Positions 18,563 through 27,662 of a stretch of 64,000 bases of DNA are shown one piece after another. The notes below the pieces were generated by a model. The model was given only the letters and a program-made list of their open reading frames with translations. It was not told where the DNA came from and searched no databases. How positions within the stretch are numbered: the first letter of the stretch is position 1; every line of letters begins with the position of its first letter. The stretch comes from Rosettibacter primus. GTDB taxonomy: Bacteria; Bacteroidota; Ignavibacteria; Ignavibacteriales; Melioribacteraceae. The position numbers were made by a program, and so were the translations under genes. The DNA is taken from the NCBI RefSeq assembly GCF_036860675.1, contig NZ_JAYKGK010000005.1, positions 62,001-126,000 of the forward strand, given 5' to 3'.

Positions 18563-20380
18563 TTAATTCAGTATAATAACTTCATAGGGCTTCAATGTGT
18601 AACTTTTATTAGAAAACATTCTATTTGTTAATAAATCTTTCCAATTATTTTTCTCTTTATAAAATGAAATTGAACCTAAATCAACACTAACTTCTTTTGA
18701 ATCAATATTAGCAACTACTAAAATTATTTTATCATCAAGTTCTCTTTTGTAAATCAATAAATTTTGACTTTGTGAATCATCAAAGTAAACTTTCCCTAAG
18801 GACAATACTTTATTACTATTTCTTATCGAAGCTAACTTTTTATACCAATTAAAAATATCTTGATCAAAATAAACACTGTCTTGAGGTCTTGGTTTACCGA
18901 GTGGATGTGAAATTTCGATATCATATTTAAATTCTTTCCATACCATTGGTTTACGGCAGTCGGGGTCGTCACCTCCCCACATTCCTGCTTCATCACCATA
19001 ATAAATATGCGGTGCACCAGGTAGTGTAAATTGAATTGCAACAGCTAATTTTTGTTTTTTACGTTCTTCTTCATTCGGTTTTCTTACATCAAATTCAGGA
19101 TTTTGTCCTGGATTTCCATTGTGGTCATATAAATTATCCGGATTGACTATCAATGATGCTAATCTTTCTGTATCGTGACTCCCAAGTAAATTCATCATCA
19201 CATAATAATTCTCTCCGTATTGATTCATCATTGTTTTGATTGTATCAATAAAACCTTTAACACCAGTAAAATATTTTTTTGAAAAGATTAGATTTTTGAC
19301 GGCGCGTGTAAATCTATAATTCATAACTGCATCAAATTCATATCTTAACCAGGGAGATGCATTATACATTTCATCATTCCGCCAGTCTTTCCACCATACT
19401 TCTCCGACAAGATACGCTTCTGGATTAATCTCACGAACCCAGCTTCTAAATTTTTGCCAGAATTTATGATTGACCATTTCTGCCACATCAAGTCTCCAGC
19501 CATCAATTCCATCTTCAGGATTGCCATCTTTATTTGGGTCCATCCATCTTTTTACTATTTCATGAATATGATTTGCTGGACCTTCAACAATTCCATTTTC
19601 ATCTTCTCTAATTTCAGGCAAATCTTTTACACCATACCAGCCTTGATAGTCAAATTCATTTTCAGGAGTTGATAGGTCATCAAATTTCTTTATTGTGTAC
19701 CAATCTTTATAAGGGGAGTTCTGTTGGTTCTTTACAATATCTTGAAAAGCCCAGAAAGTTGTGCCAGTATGATTAAACACTCCATCAATAATAATCTTAA
19801 TATTACGCTTATGAGCTTCTTTGATTAGATTCAAGAAAAGCTTATCAGCTGAAGTCCACTGCCAAGTATTTGGGTCAGCAGGATTTTCACTTTCCCAAAT
19901 TTTCCTGTCACCTTCCGGGTCTGGTCCAAAATTATTATCGATATGATGATACATCGAAGCATCATATTTGTGGAGTGATGGAGATTCGAATATTGGATTG
20001 AGATAAATTGCGTTAACTCCAAGCTCTTTTAAATAATCAAGTTTGTCAATAATTCCCTGTAAATCGCCGCCATATCTTCTCAAGCCAGCATTTCTGTAGA
20101 AATCCATTCCAGTATTTATTTCCCACGATTGCATTTCATACCAATCAGAAGTCCAGGGATGAATTTGCCAATCATCAGGGACAAAATATGGCCAAGCACC
20201 TTTTATATCTATTGGTTTGGGATCGTTGATTTTATCTCCATTAAAAAATCTTTCTGGAAAAATTTGATACCATACAGCTTCTTTTGCCCACTGAGGAGGT
20301 TCATAAAAATTTGACTGGGCAATAAGATTACAGAAAATAAAACTCCAAAGCATCAAGTATTTAATAATTATTTGTTTCAT
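18563..20380 (-). CDS. periplasmic GH13 enzyme (neopullulanase/cyclomaltodextrinase-like)
   Basis: The 605-residue enzyme has a signal peptide ending near NLIAQ and no T9SS tail, which points to the periplasm. The catalytic barrel starts with WYQIFPERFFNGD. It shows the four GH13 regions: DGVFNH (His204), GWRLDVAEM with nucleophile Asp298, VGEVWW with acid/base Glu327, and LLGSHDTERL with Asp403. GGDLQGIIDKLDYL and YGDEAGMWGGDDPDCRKPM are typical of neopullulanase-type members. It would cut imported malto-oligosaccharides, much as SusA does in Bacteroides. It is 7 bases downstream of the GH31 gene. The precise linkage preference is uncertain. Confidence 0.88.
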   Translation of the reverse strand: MKQIIIKYLMLWSFIFCNLIAQSNFYEPPQWAKEAVWYQIFPERFFNGDKINDPKPIDIKGAWPYFVPDDWQIHPWTSDWYEMQSWEINTGMDFYRNAGLRRYGGDLQGIIDKLDYLKELGVNAIYLNPIFESPSLHKYDASMYHHIDNNFGPDPEGDRKIWESENPADPNTWQWTSADKLFLNLIKEAHKRNIKIIIDGVFNHTGTTFWAFQDIVKNQQNSPYKDWYTIKKFDDLSTPENEFDYQGWYGVKDLPEIREDENGIVEGPANHIHEIVKRWMDPNKDGNPEDGIDGWRLDVAEMVNHKFWQKFRSWVREINPEAYLVGEVWWKDWRNDEMYNASPWLRYEFDAVMNYRFTRAVKNLIFSKKYFTGVKGFIDTIKTMMNQYGENYYVMMNLLGSHDTERLASLIVNPDNLYDHNGNPGQNPEFDVRKPNEEERKKQKLAVAIQFTLPGAPHIYYGDEAGMWGGDDPDCRKPMVWKEFKYDIEISHPLGKPRPQDSVYFDQDIFNWYKKLASIRNSNKVLSLGKVYFDDSQSQNLLIYKRELDDKIILVVANIDSKEVSVDLGSISFYKEKNNWKDLLTNRMFSNKSYTLKPYEVIILN

Positions 20381-20387
20381 CTAATTC

Positions 20388-22784
20388 CTAAAAAATTAAT
20401 TCCAATGTTTTCAGTTCATTAGAAGCTGTAATTATTTTCAGCATTTTATTTTCATAAGAATAATTTTTTGTTTCCTTTCCATTCAATAAAACTTTATTCG
20501 GAGAGTTTGTGCCTACAAAAGTTAAAGTATACTTTTTAACACTACTTTGATAATCATTTTTAATTTTTTCGACAGTCATTTTAATTGATTTAGAATTTTG
20601 CATAACAGAAAATTTTGTTAATGTAAATTTCCCGTTTTCGTATTCATATGTAATCCCATCATCTTCATAAAAATTATATTCAGAATAAGCGGAAGGGAAA
20701 ATCATAAATTCAAGTGAATCAATTGTTTTTTCACCAACATAATTCAGAACTTTTTGAAGTGGTATAATTCCACCTTCTTTTAAGAAAAGTGGAACTTTGT
20801 TGATAGGCACTTCTTTTACTATCCAATTTCCTCCATCAACAATTTTATTTTCATCAATATCATACCATTTACCTTTTGGCAGATATAATTTTTTAAATTT
20901 ATCAAATGAATTTAATACTGGAGCAACAAGCAAATTTTCTCCTACCATATATTGATATTGAGCATCGTGATAATAACAATTTTCATCATTTTGAAAATTT
21001 ATAAACATAGCTCTCATTATAGGCAGACCTGATATAGAAGAATTATAAAATTCATTATACCAGAAAGGAAGCAGTTTATATCTTAATTCAATGGCATTTT
21101 TTATATGAACATTTACAAATTCACTTAAATGAAATGGTTCACGAAAGCGAGTATCAATTGAAGAATGTGCTCTAAAGAAAGGCGTAAAAGCTCCTAATTG
21201 ATACCAACGAACAAGCAAATTATCTGAGGGCTCGCCAATAAAACCACCTACATCTGAACCAATGAAAGGGACACCACTTAAACCCATATTAATAGACATA
21301 GTACAGGCAAGATAGAGATGTTCATCATTAGCAATATTATCGCCAGTCCATACAGCTGCATATCTTTGAATTCCAGAAAAACCGGCACGAGTAAGAATAA
21401 AATGTCTTTTGTCAGAATGTTTTCTCAACCCTTCGTAAGTAGCACGAGCCATTGAAAGACCATAAACGTTATGAATTTTTTTATGAGAAGCATAATAGCC
21501 ATTATCATCGAATAATACTATGTCGGGAAAATTTTGTCCCCACACAGCAGGTTCGTTCATATCATTCCATATTCCTTCTACGCCATATTTTAACCAATCA
21601 CGTAATTTTTCACCCCACCATATTCTTGTTGCTTCTTTAGTGAAATCAGGAAAGAAAGACCAGCTAGGCCATACTTCACCTTGATAATATGTTCCATCTG
21701 GATATTTAGCAAATAAATCATTCTTAATTCCTTCTTTCGCTACAAAATAATTTGTATCGGCTTTTACTCCTGGGTCAATTATTGTTACAACTTTAAATCC
21801 GAGTGATTTTAATTCGGAGAGTAATTTTTCTGGTTCTGGAAATCTTTCTTTGTTCCATGTAAATACACGATAGCCATCCATGTAGTGAATATCAAGATAA
21901 ATAACATCACAAGGAAATTTTGTTTCTCTAAATGATTTAGCAATTGTTCTCACAGTAGATTCTGGATAATAACTATATCTGCTTTGCTGGTAACCGAGTG
22001 CCCACAAAGGAGGAAGTTTAATTCTTCCTGTTAATTTTGTGTAATCAGAAATTACTCTTTTAATATCAGGTCCATAAATAAAATAATAATCCATCTCTCC
22101 TTGTTCAGCACCAAACCAGTAGAAACGATTATTGCTTGCACCAAAATTAAAATATGACTTATAAGAATTATCAAAATAAATTCCATATGCTTTATAATTT
22201 TTTATTCCAATGAAAAATGGAATAGATTGATAAAGTTCATCATTCCTGCTTGTGTATGCTGGAAAATCAGAATTCCATAATGTATACTGCTTGCCGTTTT
22301 TTAAGAGGTCGTCCGATTTTTCACCAAGCCCATAAAATCTTTCATTATTAAAAAGTTTTTTGAAGCATCTCACTTCGTCATTGTCAAACGCTACACCAAA
22401 ACTTTCTTCATCTGCATTTATTAAATTATTTTCAGAATCATAAATCGAAACTCTGCATGGATTCTTGGAAATGTTAATTTGAAGTTCGCCTGTTTTCACA
22501 ATTAATTTTTCTTTTTGTTCAATTACCTCGAATTGTGATTTTTCAGGCAAGGAGTAAATAATACCATAAGAAGGTGCTAAAGAAAAGTCTTTTTGATTTG
22601 TAAATCGAAATCTTACAATATTTTTGTCAATTACATACAAATTAAATTTTGCATTGGTAAGCTTAAATTCAATGCGATTATCAAATACTTTATAATTCTT
22701 TATTTCACCTATAAATTCAAAATCAGCTTTTACAGAGGTATACAGGCAAAGAAAGGGCAAAATTAATAGTAAGATTTTTTTCAT
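20388..22784 (-). CDS. GH31 alpha-glucosidase
   Basis: The protein has 798 residues with a signal peptide (MKKILLLILPFLCLYTSVKA). The N-terminal GH31 beta-sandwich (about 25-230) precedes a TIM barrel with LPPLWALGYQQSRYSY, the nucleophile motif GIWNDMNEPAVW (Asp408) and the acid/base region WTGDN (Asp482). RAGFSGIQRYAAVWTGDN is typical of the family. The C-terminal sheets end without a sorting domain, so it is probably periplasmic and releases glucose from oligosaccharide ends, like SusB but by a GH31 mechanism. It is the first gene of the starch-type operon, with a candidate operator 188 bases upstream. Confidence 0.9.
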   Translation of the reverse strand: MKKILLLILPFLCLYTSVKADFEFIGEIKNYKVFDNRIEFKLTNAKFNLYVIDKNIVRFRFTNQKDFSLAPSYGIIYSLPEKSQFEVIEQKEKLIVKTGELQINISKNPCRVSIYDSENNLINADEESFGVAFDNDEVRCFKKLFNNERFYGLGEKSDDLLKNGKQYTLWNSDFPAYTSRNDELYQSIPFFIGIKNYKAYGIYFDNSYKSYFNFGASNNRFYWFGAEQGEMDYYFIYGPDIKRVISDYTKLTGRIKLPPLWALGYQQSRYSYYPESTVRTIAKSFRETKFPCDVIYLDIHYMDGYRVFTWNKERFPEPEKLLSELKSLGFKVVTIIDPGVKADTNYFVAKEGIKNDLFAKYPDGTYYQGEVWPSWSFFPDFTKEATRIWWGEKLRDWLKYGVEGIWNDMNEPAVWGQNFPDIVLFDDNGYYASHKKIHNVYGLSMARATYEGLRKHSDKRHFILTRAGFSGIQRYAAVWTGDNIANDEHLYLACTMSINMGLSGVPFIGSDVGGFIGEPSDNLLVRWYQLGAFTPFFRAHSSIDTRFREPFHLSEFVNVHIKNAIELRYKLLPFWYNEFYNSSISGLPIMRAMFINFQNDENCYYHDAQYQYMVGENLLVAPVLNSFDKFKKLYLPKGKWYDIDENKIVDGGNWIVKEVPINKVPLFLKEGGIIPLQKVLNYVGEKTIDSLEFMIFPSAYSEYNFYEDDGITYEYENGKFTLTKFSVMQNSKSIKMTVEKIKNDYQSSVKKYTLTFVGTNSPNKVLLNGKETKNYSYENKMLKIITASNELKTLELIF

Positions 22785-22971
22785 GGGACAAACTCAAATT
22801 GTTTAGGATGAGTTAAAATATATACTTCAATCAAAGAATTAAATAAAAATTTTTGCATTAAAATTCATGCTATCTTAGTAACAAGCCAAAACATATTACA
22901 AATAAAATACCAATAGAAAATTTAGAAATGGATTCCTTTTCAAATATAAAGCTAAAATTCAGTAATCGATT

Positions 22972-23012
22972 GCTTATTAATTTGATAAGTTCTGATTATT
23001 ATTTTAATAAGC
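22972..23012 (-). promoter_or_regulatory. candidate operator, copy B
   Basis: This is the best-preserved copy of the 41-base element, bounded by GCTTATTAA and TTTAATAAGC, which are inverted relative to each other. It matches 4561-4601 at 35 of 41 positions and 26890-26930 at 31 of 41, all without gaps. It lies in the gap between the GH26 gene and the GH31 gene that opens the starch-type operon. The rest of the 285-base gap (22785-23069) is AT-rich with nothing else recognisable. Confidence 0.55.
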
Positions 23013-23069
23013 AAAGCAGTGATACTTTAATTTGAAGTACAATAATTGCCGAGGGGGGATTTTTACTTT

Positions 23070-24386
23070 TTATTTTAGTAAAATCATTTTTTTAGCTTCA
23101 AAAAATTTGTTCGTTCTTAGAGTATAGATAAATACACCAGAAGAATATTCATTGCTTGTGATTGTTCTATTTGATAATTGATAATTGTTTATTGAAAATT
23201 GAACATCATAATTCCCAGCTTCTTTGTATTCGTTTATTAGAGTTGCAACTTCTCTTCCTAATATGTCATAGACCTTTAATGTTACAAAACTTGCTTCAGG
23301 TAACGAAAAGCATATTGTTGTGCTTGGATTAAATGGATTGGGATAATTTTGTTCGAGTATAAAATTTTTATTTAAAATTTTTTCTTCTTCAATGTTAGTG
23401 TTTATAATACTTGGTAAATAATATGGGTCTGCAATTGCATCCTGATAAGCTTTTAACGAAAGTTCAGAAGAATTAATTCGCCAGTCAGTATCAACAGTAC
23501 CTTCATACTTTCTTATATGGAACCATGTAACTGCTTTGATTTTGGGAAATGAATATTTTAAATAGATTGAATATGCTTTTCGAATCCATTCAGATTTACT
23601 GCCACCAATTTCAACCGATGCAAATTCGGCAATCATCAATGGTTTGTTATAGCTAACAAATTTTTGATAAAGACCAGAATAAATATCAAAAAATTCTATC
23701 CAGCCAGACCAGCTTTGAGTTCTTCCAAAATTATATCCATCGAAACCAATCCAATCTACATAATCATCACCTGGATAATAATTTTCTGGAACATTCCAAC
23801 TTTCATTTGGAGAACTTCCATTGTTTGGACACCAAATCCAGACAACATTATTCACACCTTCTTCTTTGAATAAATCATGAACTCTTTTATATGCTGCTAT
23901 GAATCTTTCAGGACCATCCGGTTTATTCGGGTCGCCAAAGCCATTTTTTGTTCCACCTCCATTTTTAGCTCCGCCATATGTATACCAATCTCCATTAAAT
24001 TCATGTCCCAATCTTATGAAAAGTGGCTTACCAAAATTTTTTACTTGTTTTGCATAACCTCTTATGTAATTATCATAACTGCCATTAATAATTCCATCAA
24101 GCGGATATGGAGAGCCAGAAACTTGAGGCATCCAGGTTATATGCGGAACCGAACCATTCGATACAATTTCATTACATTTTATAAGCGGAAAATCTGGAAC
24201 TTTGTTACTCGGCCAACCAGTGAAGAACATTTCTATTGCAATTTCTTTTTTAGCAAGGTCAACAAATTCTTTGTGTGTATTATTTCCCGTAAATGCAGCG
24301 TGGTAACAACCTGTTTCAGGAACTGGAATTAGTTGCGCATATGAAAAAGTTAAAAATATAAAGTAAAAGAAGATTAATTTTTTCAT
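23070..24386 (-). CDS. T9SS-exported GH26 endo-beta-mannanase-like enzyme
   Basis: The 438-residue protein has a short signal peptide and a GH26-type barrel (about 20-320). GHEFNG supplies the predicted acid/base Glu129 and IAEFAS the predicted nucleophile Glu254. WIWCPNNGS and DWIGFDGYNFG are also typical of GH26. A T9SS sorting domain (QNYPNPFNPSTTI, SSGVFIYTLRT) closes the protein. GH26 members mostly cut beta-1,4-mannan, and a few act on xylan or mixed glucans. It lies 16 bases after the GH2 gene and forms a two-gene unit with it. Its sorting-domain DNA is almost identical to that of the GH2 gene. Confidence 0.85.
   Translation of the reverse strand: MKKLIFFYFIFLTFSYAQLIPVPETGCYHAAFTGNNTHKEFVDLAKKEIAIEMFFTGWPSNKVPDFPLIKCNEIVSNGSVPHITWMPQVSGSPYPLDGIINGSYDNYIRGYAKQVKNFGKPLFIRLGHEFNGDWYTYGGAKNGGGTKNGFGDPNKPDGPERFIAAYKRVHDLFKEEGVNNVVWIWCPNNGSSPNESWNVPENYYPGDDYVDWIGFDGYNFGRTQSWSGWIEFFDIYSGLYQKFVSYNKPLMIAEFASVEIGGSKSEWIRKAYSIYLKYSFPKIKAVTWFHIRKYEGTVDTDWRINSSELSLKAYQDAIADPYYLPSIINTNIEEEKILNKNFILEQNYPNPFNPSTTICFSLPEASFVTLKVYDILGREVATLINEYKEAGNYDVQFSINNYQLSNRTITSNEYSSGVFIYTLRTNKFFEAKKMILLK
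23072..23351 (-). repeat. 280-bp direct repeat, copy 1 (sorting-domain DNA)
   Basis: This segment encodes the last 93 or so residues of the GH26 protein. It aligns without gaps to 24405-24684 with 8 mismatches in 280 bases by eye. The catalytic parts upstream are unrelated. Homogenisation by gene conversion or a recent copying of the sorting domain would explain this. Confidence 0.9.
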
Positions 24387-24402
24387 TCAAATTTCCTTCC
24401 CT

Positions 24403-26769
24403 TCATTTTAATAAAATCATCTTCTTAGCTTCAAAAAATTTGTTCGTTCTTAGAGTATAGATAAATACTCCAGAAGAATATTCATTGCTTGTGATTGTTC
24501 TATTTGATAATTGATAATTGTTTATTGAAAATTGAACATCATAATTCCCAGCTTCTTTGTATTCGTTTATTAGAGTTGCAACTTCTCTTCCTAATATGTC
24601 ATAGATCTTTAATGTTACAAAACTTGCTTCGGGTAACGTAAAGCATATTGTTGTACTTGGATTAAATGGATTGGGATAATTTTGATAAAGCCGATATTCA
24701 TCTGGAATTTTCAATTCATCTTTTTCTTTCATATCTGTTATAATTCCATCTAAATTATAAAAAGGTGCATAAAGTGATTTAAGTGCATTTGCAACTGGTT
24801 TTGCAGTTTTTCTGTCCATTGAATACAAACCCATAGTTTGCCATCCACCAGTTTTATTCTGATACCAATCAAATACTGTCCACCATGTTGTTGCTGCTAA
24901 ACATCCACTCTGTTCGTTTAATTTACCAGATTCGTCATACGGCAAAAAGAATCTGAATGCTTTGAAAGTTTCATTAAGAACTTTTAGTTGAGTTTGTTCT
25001 TCGGTTCCATCTTCTCTTGACCAATATCCAAATTCTGTATCAATAATTGGTTTTGTTGAATAATAATTTTTTGCATCGAGAAGAAATTTTACTGTTCCGC
25101 CGTAATAATCAAAAGTCTTTCCATAAAAAATCCCAAAGTACATTGTCCAGCCGGGAGCATCTAAGGGAGATTGAGTTAAATCATCATAACCAGGATTATT
25201 TGCTGCTGCAGATTGAGTTATTAGTCTGCCATCGGGATAATTATTTTTTATGTCATCTTTAATTCTGTTATTGTATATCAATCTGTTCGTTGTTTCTTTA
25301 CACTCATTTGAAGTACTCCACATTATAATAGATGGTCTATTAAAATCTCGAAAAACCATTTCTCTGAACATCTGTTCATGAATATGACGTTGATTATTTT
25401 GGATTTGCCATTCTTCTGCATTGTCGAACCACCAAACCGGAATCTCTTCCATTATCGATAAACCAATTCTATCTGCAATTAAATAAGTATATAAATGATT
25501 TGGATAATGAGCAGTTCTTAAGAATTTTGCATTAAGAGATTTTACCGTTTGAAGGTCAGAAAAAATAATTTCTTTTGGAATGCTTCTGCCGTAAGTTGGA
25601 TGGTCTTCATGTCTTGCCACACCAGGCAAAAAAACTATTCTATTATTTAATATAAGTTTATTTCCCCTTGTTTCAATCTTTCTAATCCCAAACTGAGTAT
25701 AATATTCATCAAGAATTTTTCCATCACTTAGGAGACTTACCTTTATCACATAAAGATTAGGTTCTTTCATTGACCAGAGTTTTGGATTATTAATTTTCAA
25801 CTTTGTCTGCCATACTGTAAAAGAATCCGATGGAATATTGATTGTTGTTTGAGCTGTTCCTTCAACTGAAATTGAATTTCCAATTAAGTCGGCAGCAAAT
25901 TCAGAAGTTATATTGTTTTCTGTTACATTAGCTTCATAAACTTCAATCGATAATGAAAAAGTCTTTGCTTCTTTATTTTTATTTGATAAAACAATTGTAG
26001 TTTCAATATTTCCATCTAAATTCAGAGGGACAATATTAGTTCGTATTACAGAAATTGGATTACTTACTTCGAGATAAACATCATGAATTATTCCTGTGTA
26101 ATTAAACCAATCACATTCTGTGAAAGGAACTATATCTTTACGTGTTCCCCATTTAGGATTATCAACACGAACAGCTATATAATTTAATCCACCGTAATTA
26201 ATTTTATCTGTTACATCGAATGCAAAAGATGTATAACCTCCTTCGTGATAACCAACATATTTATCATTTAACCAAACATCTGCAATATAATTGACAGAAT
26301 AGAAAATTAATTTTATGAACCTTCCTGATAATGAATCATCTACAAAAAATGTTCTTCTATACCAAACTCCATCTTGATAAAGTTCTGGTGGAGTAGTTGA
26401 TGAGGTAGTTACATTTTCTACTGATGGAATTAATTTAGAATTCCAATTGGAATCATCATAATTCGATGATTGTCTGCCTGCAGCTTCGTTAATTAAATTG
26501 TTGTATCCTGCAGCATCTCTTTTTGATAGAGAAATATTATCAGATGCATTAAACCTGCTTTTTTTCCATTCTCCTTTTAAGTCAATTATAATTCTTTTTT
26601 GTTTTTCGAAAGATGGTAAAGGCATTCCATTTTGATAAGGAATTTTTATTCCATTAAAATCGATTAATTTTAATGTGGGTTCGAGAGTTGCAGTTTGTGA
26701 GAATTCGGTTTCATAAAAAATTGAAATAAAAAAAATTATCGAGTAAATAATTCGTATATATATTTTCAT
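24403..26769 (-). CDS. T9SS-exported GH2 beta-glycosidase
   Basis: The 788-residue protein has a signal peptide, a GH2 sugar-binding domain (about 45-235; GVWYRRTFFVDDSL, VWLNDKYVGYHEGGYTSF), an immunoglobulin-like domain and a catalytic barrel from about 370. FLRTAHYPNH, the acid/base motif MWSTSNE (Glu489) and the nucleophile motif IDTEFGYW (Glu579) identify the family. It ends in a T9SS sorting domain. Family members include beta-galactosidases, beta-mannosidases and beta-glucuronidases; here the GH26 neighbour makes a mannoside or galactoside target plausible. A candidate operator lies 121 bases upstream. Confidence 0.85.
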   Translation of the reverse strand: MKIYIRIIYSIIFFISIFYETEFSQTATLEPTLKLIDFNGIKIPYQNGMPLPSFEKQKRIIIDLKGEWKKSRFNASDNISLSKRDAAGYNNLINEAAGRQSSNYDDSNWNSKLIPSVENVTTSSTTPPELYQDGVWYRRTFFVDDSLSGRFIKLIFYSVNYIADVWLNDKYVGYHEGGYTSFAFDVTDKINYGGLNYIAVRVDNPKWGTRKDIVPFTECDWFNYTGIIHDVYLEVSNPISVIRTNIVPLNLDGNIETTIVLSNKNKEAKTFSLSIEVYEANVTENNITSEFAADLIGNSISVEGTAQTTINIPSDSFTVWQTKLKINNPKLWSMKEPNLYVIKVSLLSDGKILDEYYTQFGIRKIETRGNKLILNNRIVFLPGVARHEDHPTYGRSIPKEIIFSDLQTVKSLNAKFLRTAHYPNHLYTYLIADRIGLSIMEEIPVWWFDNAEEWQIQNNQRHIHEQMFREMVFRDFNRPSIIMWSTSNECKETTNRLIYNNRIKDDIKNNYPDGRLITQSAAANNPGYDDLTQSPLDAPGWTMYFGIFYGKTFDYYGGTVKFLLDAKNYYSTKPIIDTEFGYWSREDGTEEQTQLKVLNETFKAFRFFLPYDESGKLNEQSGCLAATTWWTVFDWYQNKTGGWQTMGLYSMDRKTAKPVANALKSLYAPFYNLDGIITDMKEKDELKIPDEYRLYQNYPNPFNPSTTICFTLPEASFVTLKIYDILGREVATLINEYKEAGNYDVQFSINNYQLSNRTITSNEYSSGVFIYTLRTNKFFEAKKMILLK
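24405..24684 (-). repeat. 280-bp direct repeat, copy 2 (sorting-domain DNA)
   Basis: This is the partner of 23072-23351, at an offset of exactly 1333 bases with no gaps. It encodes the end of the GH2 protein. The two encoded sorting domains differ at only a few residues (for example KVYDILG versus KIYDILG). Confidence 0.9.
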
Positions 26770-26889
26770 ATAAATCTTTCTTTCTTTCTTTTTTGAAAAT
26801 TAAATAGACAAAAAGAATACCATAATTATTTTGGGAAAGAAATAGAAATGATTCGAATTTATTAATAAAATTTACTCGAAGAATTTAAT

Positions 26890-26930
26890 ACTTATTAAAG
26901 TGATAAGTGGTTGTTATTAAATTAATAATC
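26890..26930 (-). promoter_or_regulatory. candidate operator, copy C
   Basis: This is the most diverged of the three 41-base elements. It shares CTTATTAA, TGATAAGT and TTAATAA at the same spacing as copy B (31 of 41 bases). It lies 121 bases upstream of the GH2 start, in the promoter region of the GH2-GH26 unit. In DNA this AT-rich some matches are expected by chance, so this copy is weaker on its own. Confidence 0.4.
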
Positions 26931-26960
26931 TTGCAATATTTATTTGAACAAAATTTTACT

Positions 26961-27024
26961 CACAGATTTGCGCTGATTACTTTCCGCGAATATCTGCGAC
27001 AAATACGCGCTATCTGCGTGAAAA
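26961..27024. repeat. possible short interspersed repeat of the ATCTGCG type
   Basis: The segment carries repeated and inverted pieces around ATCTGCG (CACAGATTTGCG, AATATCTGCGAC, CTATCTGCGTGAAA). It is more GC-rich than the flanks and directly adjoins the hairpin array. It looks like a non-coding interspersed repeat. I cannot test for other genomic copies. Confidence 0.4.
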
Positions 27025-27030
27025 TTATCT

Positions 27031-27662
27031 TGTCATTCCGAGGATACTGCCGATAGGCAGACGACGAAGAATCTTAAAAACCATTCTTCCATATTCAAGA
27101 GATTCTTCTTCGCCTTCGGCGAGTCAGAATGACAATTCTGCTTTTTTCTGTCATTCTGAGGAGTTCGCCAAAAGGCGAATGACGAAGAATCTAAAAACCA
27201 ATTCTACATTTTTTAGAGATTCTTCATTCCACTTCGTTTCATTCAGAATGACTGTATTATTTTTCTCCTGTCATTCTGAGTCCGCCACTAGGCGGACGAA
27301 GAATCTAAAAACAATCCATCATTTTTTAAAAGATTCTTCCTCGCCTTCGGCGAGTCAGAATGACAATTCAATTTCCTCTGTCATTCTGAGGAGACCACCA
27401 ATGGCGGTCGACGAAGAATCTAAAAACCAATTCTACATTTTTTAGAGATTCTTCATTCCACTTCGTTTCATTCAGAATGACTGTATTATTTTTCTCCTGT
27501 CATTCTGAGGAGTTCGCCAAAGGCGAACGACGAAGAATCTAAAAAAACATTCTTCCATATTCAAGAGATTCTTCCTCGCCTTCGGCGAGTCAGAATGACA
27601 ATTCAATTTCCTCTGTCATTCTGAGGAGTTCGCCGAAGGCGAATGACGAAGAATCTAAAAAA
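27031..27662. repeat. array of five and a half hairpin-forming interspersed repeats
   Basis: Units begin with TGTCATTCTGAG at about 27031 (variant CCGAG), 27149, 27269, 27379, 27498 and 27614. In the first five, a left arm ending GAAGAATCT is followed 25-30 bases later by AGATTCTTC and then TCAGAATGAC, so each unit can fold into one long hairpin of about 85-105 bases. The sixth has only the left arm. Small inner palindromes (such as CGCCTTCGGCG) vary between units, and two right-arm types alternate. There is no gene here. The surrounding 26770-26889 and 27663-27811 are AT-rich and hold nothing else I can recognise. Confidence 0.85.

Noticed and set aside
23877..24332. 151-residue plus-strand open frame
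   Set aside because: It lies wholly opposite the GH26 gene, which has catalytic motifs and a start site; the frame has no domain signal.
27179..27445. 88-residue plus-strand open frame in the repeat array
   Set aside because: It is a translation of the hairpin repeats themselves (repeated CHSES and TKNLKT pieces) and has no independent coding signal.
27031..27662. CRISPR array
   Set aside because: The units recur at 100-120 bases, are long inverted repeats with variable interiors and lack uniform short spacers, and no cas genes are nearby.
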